Part shown: piece by piece, positions 10,528 to 19,280 of the stretch
How the letters are laid out: the number at the start of each line of letters is the position of its first letter
Position numbering within the stretch: position 1 is the stretch's first letter
Position numbers and translations under genes: made by a program
Assembly: GCA_028641055.1 (NCBI GenBank)
Contig: CM054060.1
Location: 61,595,371-61,659,370 of the forward strand
DNA length: 64,000 nt
Origin: Alopecurus myosuroides
Lineage: Eukaryota; Streptophyta; Magnoliopsida; Poales; Poaceae
Direction: 5' to 3'
The notes under the pieces: model-generated
What the model was told of the DNA's origin: nothing
Seen by the model: the letters and a program-made list of their open reading frames with translations, nothing else
Database searches by the model: none

Positions 10528-11427
10528 TGTCGTGGTGGTGTCACGGCAGATGCCATGGGATGGCTAAAGATGTGGGGACGATGGACGCTGGAGGTGTCCG
10601 GGGAGGGATCACGCGACGAGTAGCCGCGTGAGGTAAGATCCACACAACACAAACAACACGATGTACCCAGGTTCAGGGCCCTCGTGAGGAGGTAAAACCC
10701 CTACTCCTGCCTTTCTCTATGTATTGCTATATGTCACCGAGTAGCTCACAGTACAAGGAATGATGTTCACCGAGTAGCCTCTCTATGCTCCCGAGTAGAG
10801 CTAGGTCAAGAACTTAGGGTTTCTAGGGTTTCCTCTCAATGTCTCCCAGCGTGCCTCGCGCAGGAGGCGGCGGGGCACCTTATATACACGGTGCCCAGCC
10901 GGATACGTCCAAATCCTAGACAAGTGTCGACATAGTGTTCACATGTCCTTTCTCCGAGTACGGCCTGACAGCTTTGGTCGTTGGTCTTGGCCGCTTCTGT
11001 AAAGTCGTTGGGCAAAACTAGGGGACAGACTGGTATCACTGTACCTAGTCACAGAGTAGGCCCCCCTTATCCTGCCACCGACTGCTTCCATGCTGTCACT
11101 GTCAGGCAGGCCGTCCCCACGTGAACAGTAGTTCGAATGCTGCCAAGTACGGACCCAGGATACGCGGGATCCTGTGTCAGAACGGCTCTTTTGACTTCCT
11201 GCCCGAGTAGTTTCCCGCCAAAGGTTCCCGCCAATTGTACTCGGGCCAAACCTTCTACTCGACATGGTAGAAACTGGTTGATATCTCCTTCTGGTCATCT
11301 TGAGGTGAGACCGGGTAGCAGTCGACCGGGTAGCGAGTACCCAGTAGTCGGCTACTCGGCCAAACCTCTCTTCTGTAAGCGGTTTTTACCACCTGTCTTT
11401 ACCCTACTCGGGGGTAACCCCCCGACA
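10528..11427 (-). repeat. 5' LTR of the Tat element
   Basis: This 900 bp LTR reads on the minus strand from TGTCGGGGGGTTACC to CACGACA, so its ends are the inverted repeat TGTCG...CGACA. The inner edge is fixed by the primer-binding site and the outer edge by the interrupted Sirevirus LTR. A G-run/C-run hairpin (TCGGGGG/CCCCCGA) lies at the outer end. A TATA box is at 10879-10889. Confidence 0.9.
10879..10889 (-). promoter_or_regulatory. TATA box in Tat LTR
   Basis: On the minus strand the motif is GTGTATATAAG, about 350 bp before the LTR end. It sits within a perfect 7 bp dyad, GGGCACC on one side and GGTGCCC on the other. Transcripts would start a few tens of bases downstream, giving the LTR's R/U5 part. 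Confidence 0.75.
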
Positions 11428-12120
11428 AGTGGAATGCTCAAGGCAAAGGTATAATCTTGATAGGTTTTCTATTTTACCGGTCTCGTGTCTTTGGGAGACC
11501 GGGTTATAGGATAGATAGTCGTACTATCAAGAGGGGCTCTCAAGTGAGTAACTCGATCGAATCGTTATGGAGAGCTCAAACCTTTGCATACTTTGCATAT
11601 CATCTTTCTTGGTTCTTATTTGGCTTTTGTCTCCTTTGGGTTTTAGTGCTTGTCGTGATCTTCATGACAAGTCTTGGTTTCTCGAAAACGGATTTCGTAA
11701 GAAAAACTTGTTGCGTTTTCGGTGGTGAAAATATTCCGTTCGTCTTTGAGAATGTTCCCACACCTTCCATGTGTGGTAACTTCTCCATACTTTGAGGTAT
11801 CAATATTTTCACTTTTATTTGTATACTCCTTGCTGTTATCTTTCCATTGCATTTGGACTCACCTAATTCGGAGTTCATTCGCAAAAGTTATGTGAGTTTT
11901 CGTGTTGGAAGTTTTACCGGGTGTTCCTATTTGAGAGGTCTAAAACTTTACCCATTTGGTTTTATCTTCCATTGGTGGACAATGATGTTTCTCTGCATAT
12001 AATTGTAGATCTCGTTGTGGTGATTTCAACGAGCCCAAGATCATAAAAAATGGAGTCCGGATGAAAAAGTTATTGCAGTTTTCGTGTTGTTGTTTTTGTT
12101 AGTCTTGCGAGGGGCGGAAA

Positions 12121-12411
12121 TTCCGGTTCAAGTTTGAACCGGAATATCCGGTTGGCATCTGTCCCTCCACTGCGGAGTTTTTGCTCGAAAACGGCTAAGG
12201 ACCGGAGTCAAAACTTTCTGGAGTGAACCGGATTATTTGAACCGGATTATTCGGGGCATACCGGATATTCCGGTTTGGGCAGTTTTCGGACCATATTTCT
12301 CACTAGAGTGAACCGGATTATTTGAACCGGATTATTCACTTCGGACCGGATATTCCTGTCGGACCGGATATTCCTGTCCAGTTTTGAACCGGATATTTCG
12401 AAATATCCTGC
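12121..12411. promoter_or_regulatory. Cluster of CCGG-centred palindromes in 5' LTR
   Basis: Roughly a dozen CCGG sites occur in 290 bp, most in the contexts GAACCGGATTATT or ACCGGATATTCC. The first is a palindrome with 11 bp arms, TTCCGGTTCAA and TTGAACCGGAA, around GT (12121-12144). The cluster lies just upstream of the TATA-like box, an enhancer-like position. Palindromes of this style are described in Sirevirus LTRs. Confidence 0.75.
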
Positions 12412-12449
12412 TCACACTGCACACAAAACGGCTAGTTTTTGTGGGGACC

Positions 12450-12457
12450 TATTTAAG
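12450..12457 (+). promoter_or_regulatory. TATA-like box of Sirevirus 5' LTR
   Basis: TATTTAAG in the context GGGGACCTATTTAAGGGGG, followed by pyrimidine-rich DNA (TTTCTTCCCC). The same sequence is at 20996-21003 in the 3' LTR. Position after the palindrome cluster and about 960 bp before the LTR end supports a core promoter. Confidence 0.65.
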
Positions 12458-13416
12458 GGGGCTTTCTTCCCCATTGGTCCCTAAGTCTTCCAAGCACGTT
12501 TTTCTCTCTCTCCCCCACCATTGTTGACCTTGGAAAGCTTGCCCCTCTCCCAATCCCTCATATGATTCTTTCATATCTTTGAGGGAGAAGGTAGAGGAGA
12601 TCTAGATCTACATTTCCACCAATCCATCTTCCTTCTTAGTGAGGGAAACTTAGTAGATCTTGATCTTGGAGTTCTTGGTGTTTCTCCTCCATTGTTCTTC
12701 CTCTCTTATTCCCCCATAAGCATTTGTTGCTTTGTTGGAATTTGAGAGTGAAGGATTTTAGCACTTGTGCTCTTGCCATTTGCATCGGTTGCATCGGTTT
12801 GCTCTCTCCACGAGGATTCGTGGAAGTTGAAAGTTTGTGAGCTTGTTACTCTTGGGTATTGGACCCTAAACGACTTGTGGTGTTCTTGGGAGCCTCCAAT
12901 TGAGTTGTGGATGCGTGCCCCAAGATTGTGGTGACACCGAGAGCCTCCAATTAAGTTGTGGATGCGTGCCTCGGGTTTGAAGGTTGCCAATAGTGGAAGG
13001 TGAACTAGGCCTTTGTGGCGGAAGTTCATCGGAGAATAGGGTGAGGCCTTTGTGGCATTGAGTAGGCCTTCGTGGTGAGCTCACACCCCTCCAACGAGAC
13101 GTACTCCCCTTTGTGGGAGGAACTCGGGAATACATCATCGTCTCCGTGTGCCTCGGTTATTTCTATACCCGAGCTTTTTACTTATGCAATTTACATTGTG
13201 ATAGCCTTCGAGCTTGAAGTTATATATCTTGCTATCACCTTGTTACTTGTCTTGCTTAGCATAAGTTGTTGGTTCATCTAGTTGACCCTAGAATATTTAG
13301 GTTGTATGCTTGTTAATTTAAACACCTAGTTTATTTCCGCTTTTGGCAAGCATTTACAATAAAAGTTTTAATCGCCTATTCACCCCCCCTCTAGGCGACG
13401 TCGTTGCCCGTTCAAT

Positions 13417-13429
13417 TGGTATCAGAGCC
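13417..13429 (+). other. Primer-binding site, initiator Met tRNA type
   Basis: TGGTATCAGAGCC two bases after the LTR end (CGTTCA|AT). This is the standard initiator-Met tRNA primer site of many plant Copia elements. Confidence 0.92.
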
Positions 13430-13468
13430 TCGTCTCTCTTTATTAGGCTTTACATCCTAGAGAGTACG

Positions 13469-15778
13469 ATGTCGTTTAGAGAAATAGAACACAATCCCGC
13501 TTTTATATTCTATGGTAGAAACTATGATGTTTGGAAAATTCGCATTCTTAATTTTCTTACGAACATGGGTCCAAAGTATGTTAAGAGAATTGTAGATATG
13601 GATTTTCCTCCTCCAACGGATGCTCAAGATTTATCTTTAGAGGATGAGGAAAACTCTTATCTCGATACTCTTGTATCTAATGGTCTCTTGTGCATTTTGA
13701 GCGATGTAGTTATTGAATCAATTATGCCTTTTCGGAACGCTCATGAGCTATGGACAAAACTTCAAGATATATATGATGTGTCCAATATTATTGAGGATGA
13801 TTGTTCTCCATCCACTTCCGGCCGTGATGAGTTCACATCTTTCTCCACTCCACCAACATGTGATTTGTCACAAGGTAATGATATGGTGAGTGGTGATAGA
13901 AATTGCATTGTGGATAGTGAATTTGCTATTGACTATACTTCATCTCTATCCCATTGCAATGATCTATCTTTGGACTTAATATCTTCTAGCACTCAAAATT
14001 CCATACATGCTAGTGTTGATAGTCCTTGCATATCATGTAATAGTTGTTTAACTAAATCTCATGATGATATGCTTCCTATGTCTTGTTTTCATAAAAACAA
14101 TGCTTCCATTTCCTCTAGTACTTGTGTGACTAACAATGTAGAGGAATCCCAACTTTTGTTGGAACAAGACATGGACCTCAATGGAGCTTCTTGCATTCTC
14201 TCTTCATCACCTTCCTATCCTCACTTATGCCTTATGGCTAGGGATTCAAAGGTATCTCCACCTTTGGAACCCACTACATCTTGTGATGATGAGGATGAGG
14301 ATTTATCTTGTGGAGAGTATGAGGATGAGGTCTCCTTAATGGAGAAGGGTGAGTTAGTTCTTCTTGATCTCCCTAAAGGTAGTAAAGCTATCACTCCTTT
14401 GGGTGAAATATTGGCTTTTGCTATTTATAGCGCTAAAATCATTGAAAATAAAGGTGAGATCGAAAGAAGTGATGCCGATGAAAAGGCATCCCTCACTACG
14501 TCTCTTGAGGAAGAGTATGAGCTCCGAGTTACTCTTGAGGAGAAACTTGAATCTATCGAGGAGCTCTATAATGAACAAATAGCCTATCTCACTAAAGCAC
14601 GTGACCATACCAATGCTAAATATAAAGTGCTTAAAAATGAAAAGGTTGAATTTGTTGTTGGCAATGCTAATCTAATTGAGGAAAACTCTAGGTTAAATAA
14701 TGAGCTTGCCAAGTTATCTTCTTCTATTTCTAATGATGCTTGTGCTACTAACTCCACATCTTGTGAACCATCTATTTTGAAGGAGAATGTTGAGCTAAGG
14801 GCTCAACTTGAGTTAATGACTAGAAAGTGTGGGAAATTGGAAGAAAGTCATGAAAAGCTATCTAGCTCTCATGAGGATCTTCTAGCATCCCATACCAAGC
14901 TAAAATTAGCTCTTGAGGCTATCACTACAAAGGTAACATCTTGTGAGCCTCATGTGGTTACTAGAACAATCTCTTCTATTAATGCTATATTTCCTTGTTC
15001 TAGTATTAGTAACTCATCATCTCATAATGTTTCTACATCTAGTGATGAGTTACTTTCCTTGCCTTGTTGCTCTAACAATGAAGCATCTACTTCCTCTAGC
15101 TCTTGTGTTGATTCTAACCATGTAGAGGAAAATAAAGAGCTCAAGGCCCAAGTCACTTCTTTGAAGAAAGACTTGGATAAGTGTCATGAAGGGAGTTCCA
15201 CCCTTGACAAGATGTTGAGAGTGCGAAGACTTCCCAATGACAAGAGTGGACTTGGATTCAACTCCAATCTCAAGAACAAGTCCATTATTGACAAGAAGAA
15301 GGGCCAAGAACAAGTCAAAGATCCGGCCGAGATTATTTGCTTCAAGTGCAAGATTGAAGGGCACCATGTTAGATCTTGCCCTTTTAAGAAGAAGCCTCTT
15401 AGTGAGAAGCAACTAGGGAAGAGGCCTCTTGTTCAATCTCATGCTCAACCACGAGTTGAACAACGGCCACCTCGTAAGAAGACTCAAGCCAATGCTCCTC
15501 TTCTTGAGAAGCCTATTGAGAAGAAAGAAAAGAGTCGATGTTGCTACCTTTGTCGCAAGAAGGGACACTTTGCTTCTTCATGCACTAATGGTACATTATC
15601 CAACCCTATCCTTGTTGATAATGCTTATTCCATTCGGAAGGATAATGTGGGCAATGTGTTTGCCAAGTATGTTGGTACTCCAAGTGGTGTAAAGAAAAGA
15701 ACCATTTGGGTTGCCAAACCTATTGTGACTAACCTCTTAGGAACCAACTTGGTTGGGGACCAACAAGCTCAAACTTGA
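13469..15778 (+). CDS. gag: Sirevirus-like Gag, two zinc knuckles
   Basis: The frame is open from 13343, but that start is inside the LTR; the Met at 13469 (MSFREIEHNP), 52 bp after the primer-binding site, is preferred and gives 769 residues. The N-terminal domain has FYGRNYDVWKIRILNFL, a form of the Copia gag 'F.G.NY..W' signature. The middle is Ser/Thr/Asn-rich, followed by coiled coils (ENVELRAQLELMTRKCGKLE and others). Two CCHC knuckles are near the C-terminus: CFKCKIEGHHVRSC and CYLCRKKGHFASSC. Gag packages element RNA in cytoplasmic particles. It ends at TGA, and no protease or pol frame follows, though in autonomous elements pol is fused or follows directly. The long intact frame suggests recent origin or selection on gag in a non-autonomous lineage. 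Confidence 0.88.
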   Translation: MSFREIEHNPAFIFYGRNYDVWKIRILNFLTNMGPKYVKRIVDMDFPPPTDAQDLSLEDEENSYLDTLVSNGLLCILSDVVIESIMPFRNAHELWTKLQDIYDVSNIIEDDCSPSTSGRDEFTSFSTPPTCDLSQGNDMVSGDRNCIVDSEFAIDYTSSLSHCNDLSLDLISSSTQNSIHASVDSPCISCNSCLTKSHDDMLPMSCFHKNNASISSSTCVTNNVEESQLLLEQDMDLNGASCILSSSPSYPHLCLMARDSKVSPPLEPTTSCDDEDEDLSCGEYEDEVSLMEKGELVLLDLPKGSKAITPLGEILAFAIYSAKIIENKGEIERSDADEKASLTTSLEEEYELRVTLEEKLESIEELYNEQIAYLTKARDHTNAKYKVLKNEKVEFVVGNANLIEENSRLNNELAKLSSSISNDACATNSTSCEPSILKENVELRAQLELMTRKCGKLEESHEKLSSSHEDLLASHTKLKLALEAITTKVTSCEPHVVTRTISSINAIFPCSSISNSSSHNVSTSSDELLSLPCCSNNEASTSSSSCVDSNHVEENKELKAQVTSLKKDLDKCHEGSSTLDKMLRVRRLPNDKSGLGFNSNLKNKSIIDKKKGQEQVKDPAEIICFKCKIEGHHVRSCPFKKKPLSEKQLGKRPLVQSHAQPRVEQRPPRKKTQANAPLLEKPIEKKEKSRCCYLCRKKGHFASSCTNGTLSNPILVDNAYSIRKDNVGNVFAKYVGTPSGVKKRTIWVAKPIVTNLLGTNLVGDQQAQT

Positions 15779-18700
15779 TCAATAGGTGGTGTTGGAGGGC
15801 ATTGGAGACTTGGCTATTTTATGAAGAATTAAGGGATCTTCATCAATTATATTTCCTCAAGCCAAGTCACTTGGATTATATATATATATCTCCTTCCCAA
15901 TGTTCCTCCAAGCGGTAACTTGTGTTTAAATCATATATTCATTGAAAGTTGCTTGCTCCCTTGCATATGTTAGTTTTGTTTCTAGCATGTGTTTGTATAT
16001 GTTGTGCTTCCTACTTACCTATCTTGAGTAATCTAGTTATGTTTGTTGGTTTGCACTCCATGTACTTGTGTTCTTTGTGTTGAGCCTTCTTTGATTTCAT
16101 TGCTTATCTTAGTTGGCTCTTTGGGAGATTAATGGACTATCCCATTTTGGGGGAGTAATATGCTTTGCACTTTACTATCCTAAAATGTGTGTACATGAGG
16201 AATACCACTTAGTGTTGATATATCAATATTATCTATTCTCTATGTGGTATGTCATTCTCATGAGAAATTCATTTCTAAATGTCCATTAACTTTCTCTAGT
16301 TGGATTTATTTTTGCCTCTTGTTTATTTCAATGGATTATCACATTATGGGGGAGTAATAGGCTATGTGCATATTACAAGCCTAGAAAATGTGTACATGTG
16401 AGGTATTGCCACCTAGAGTTGATATTCTAGTTATCTTGTTCCTAAGTGGCATGTTGCTCAAACAAGTTCCATATTTACTTAAAATATCTTGTGTCTCTCT
16501 TCTTTGGTATCTTGTTTGTTAGAGAGTTTATTGTTGCCTTGCTTTTCGGTTTTTATTTGAAGCCTTCAAGAATCTCTATCTAAGCATGTTTTTATTCCTA
16601 TCTTTTACCACATGCTTATGTGTTGTGAATATGATTGTGAACAAATCTACCACCGAGAAATATCTCCATACATCTCTTGTCTTTGACAAGTTATAATAAT
16701 TTGTGGTAAGTTTATTGATCATATTTACTTTGTCCATTGCTCTAATATTGCCTTGTTTCTTGCCAAGGATTTTGTTTGGTTCAAACTCCTTTGTGTCTTC
16801 CTTGCTCTACTCAAAAATTTGTTTTATGCTTTCTTGAGTTAGGAAAAGCAATGATCCCATACTTGTGCACTTGTGTTCAAAGTCATACTTGTTTGGGTTG
16901 CACTATTCTTGGGGAAGCTATCCTACATTGAGTAGATCACCTTTCTGTAAATTGGTATTGCATCTAATTGGTTTTATTTAAACATGACTAGTGTTTGAAT
17001 AATATATATGGAGAGTAATGATTCCATTGTGTGCATTTTGTATTCAAATGCAAGATCATAAATAATGCACTATTATTGGAAGAACTATCCTATATGCGTT
17101 TGAACACTTGTTGTCTTTAAATTTGTTTTTTATCCCATTGACTTGTCTCTTTGGAAGACAAACACTTTTCGTCCTGGTACTTTGTGTGCTATCATGAAAA
17201 GTGTAGAGGGTTTGTTCACTCTTTTATGTTTTTTTTTGGTATCCTCTCTATGTTGGTTTCCTCAATCATGTGTTGATTTGGGTCTTGATATATTTTGGAC
17301 AATTCTCTTTCTTTTCACTCTTGTGAGTGGCTTCTTGGTTTAATTAGTTCTTTGTCCAATTTGTATCTTGTTTTGGTTCTTGAAAGTTTTGTGCATGCAT
17401 ATTTACTATGTATTTCTTTTGGCATGCTTACTTTCGTTGATCCAATATATAGGATAAACTCCATCAAATCCTAAATGGCTAAGATGTGCATGAAATTCAA
17501 ATTCATATTAATATGCACATATATATTTGGAGTTTGTCCTATGTATTGTAGTTGTTCTAACTACTTTGGACCCAATGAGTTTGGGTACCATTTTGTACTT
17601 GCATTGTGTTTTTAGGTACAATGGAGATACATTGGTTGCTTGCTCCATTCGTAAGGAAGGTGTTCTCACCATGGTATTATAGGAGTCAAGCTACGATGAT
17701 TATCAAACTCGCATCCTCTTCATCACCAATGTCGTCTCGGTAACAAGTATCTATCTCATGCATACATTTCTAGCTTTCAACCTTGTGTAGGTTGCTTCTT
17801 AGCATGATTTCCCTTTGTTGCATTTCATTTGGTTCTTGCAAATGTCTTTTCAAAAGAATCTTTATTGCAACTATGAGTTAGCCGGGATGATTACATACTA
17901 AGGAGATATTTATAATCATTTTCATGATTCACCAATCCCAAGTATATTAATCTAGCAACTTCTACTTGAAGTCTCTCATATGCAATATTGATGAATTATA
18001 AAAAAAACCATTTGAATCTTTTGCGATATGGGTTACCTTTCTCGAAGCATTCCAACTATCACTTTTCCCTTGTGATATTTGTGATGCTTTGATGAGTTTT
18101 GTGTGTTCATTTATATCCCCTTAAGATTAAACTAAGCTTAGTGTTTTGCTTTCAAGCAAAAATCTTATTGGTATATTTATGAACCTCTCTTGGATATCAT
18201 GTTCCTCACCTTTGTACCTATTTTGTGTGTGCATGTTTCTTTGTGGATATATATCTTTGTGATTGTTGTTCACTTAGAAACTTATACACACGATAATAGT
18301 TACATCTTTAATTGATATTCTATTTCTTTAGTGACCACTTTTTATTGCTTTATATTCCTTGGTGGTTCCTAAAAGGCACAAGCTTTGCTTTTGTTTTGGT
18401 ATTCCTTTTGCATCTTAATAAGCTTGTGGACCTATGTGTTTTATCATTTGATGGTTTGTGTGTATGGGAAAGACATGATATGCACTATGTGCCTCCTATA
18501 TTGAAAGACTGTGTTGATGATTCTATCATCCTTAGTCTCCTAAAAATGTTTTTCCTTGTCACACGCATGTATTTCGGTTGAGTAAGTCTTTATTTGTCAC
18601 TTATTGATCTTCTTTCCTCAACTTTTGTTTGTTTGCAAGTTGCTTTGCTTCATTTCCAATCTAATCTCTTGCTCTTGTTTGTGTTCAAAATTATCTAGAA

Positions 18701-19216
18701 GGGAGTGATGATTCCATGTTGTGCACACTATATAGTATTTCAAATCTAACATTGTGCATGTACCTTGGGGAGTTCCCTCTTGATTTTCTAGAACACTTGG
18801 TTGATCTTATCAAAATATTGATTTTGGTCAATCGGTTTTTCGGATCCTTTGGTTGGTTGCTTCTTTGTGAAAGTATCCTTCAATTTGATTTTTCTTTTAA
18901 ATCTTTGGATCCTAAATATAGTTTTATCTCCCTCCATCTATTCATAGTTGGAGATATGCACTTGTTTTCACTCATATCATGAGGAATGCATACACTATGG
19001 GGGAGCTCTTACTATATTGGCCTTCTAATCTTTTTCCCATTTCGGCAATGGATGCCAATGGGGGAGAAGTTTAGAGGGTTTAAGGGAATTTGGTTTATGC
19101 TTTAGTTTCGTTCTTAAGCATTTGCCTTTCCATGCTATTGCATCCTTGCTCTTGTTTAGCATGTTTGCTTTATTCATCATATAAACCCTCGTAAAAAGGG
19201 ATTGTCATCAATTACC
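15779..19216 (+). other. Non-coding internal region of Sirevirus-like element
   Basis: About 3.4 kb of T-rich DNA with only short chance frames and no recognisable pol or envelope remnant. It holds four copies of the polypurine-like motif GGGGGAG upstream of the real tract: 16149-16155, 16348-16354, 18999-19005 and 19060-19066, each after a T and the first two followed by TAAT. A microsatellite-like ATATATAT stretch lies near 15880. Long regions of this type before the 3' LTR are typical of Sireviruses. Confidence 0.7.
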
Positions 19217-19280
19217 AAAATGGGGGAGATTGAAAGCGCATGGTTCCCCCATATGTGGTTTTGGTAATTAATGACAATCC
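19199..19280. repeat. Inverted repeat spanning polypurine tract and LTR start
   Basis: Arms 19199-19220 and 19259-19280 are reverse complements with one mismatch in 22 bp; the left begins GGATTGTCAT and the right ends ATGACAATCC. Inside, GGGGGA of the tract can also pair with TCCCCC at 19244-19249. The polypurine tract and LTR terminus would lie in one hairpin. Confidence 0.85.
19217..19230 (+). other. Polypurine tract of Sirevirus-like element
   Basis: AAAATGGGGGAGAT directly precedes the 3' LTR start TGAAAGCGC. It would prime plus-strand DNA. It lies inside a large inverted repeat (19199-19280). Confidence 0.88.

Larger units (their letters stand above)
1..11427 (-). mobile_element. Tat-lineage Ty3/Gypsy LTR retrotransposon, 3' LTR outside window
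   Basis: Read on the minus strand the order is 5' LTR (10528-11427), primer-binding site (10508-10525), gag-protease, RT-RNase H-archaeal-type RNase H-integrase, then an opposite-strand spliced gene; the 3' LTR must lie left of base 1. A second, archaeal-type RNase H after the usual one is diagnostic of the Tat clade, and opposite-strand extra genes between pol and the 3' LTR are known from that clade. The right edge is exact: at 11428 the sequence becomes Sirevirus LTR that continues uninterrupted in the other LTR from 19974. The expected 5 bp target duplication is AGTGG (11428-11432); its partner is outside the window. Coding is intact except for one in-frame stop between protease and RT, so the insertion looks recent. 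Confidence 0.92.
11428..13414 (+). repeat. 5' LTR of Sirevirus-like element (right part)
   Basis: It matches 19974-21950 with about 1.6% substitutions and a few indels, including an extra 9 bp in the TTGCATCGG repeat near 12787. It ends in CGTTCA just before the primer-binding site. The left 743 bp are separated by the Tat insertion. Confidence 0.95.

Noticed and set aside
10374..10652. N-terminal extension of Gag from the Met at 10652
   Set aside because: This part reads through the LTR and the primer-binding site, which cannot be translated from a normal element transcript starting in R; open frame here is incidental.
13343..13468. Upstream Met of the Sirevirus Gag at 13343
   Set aside because: It lies inside the LTR before the primer-binding site; the Met at 13469 fits element structure and the Gag signature.
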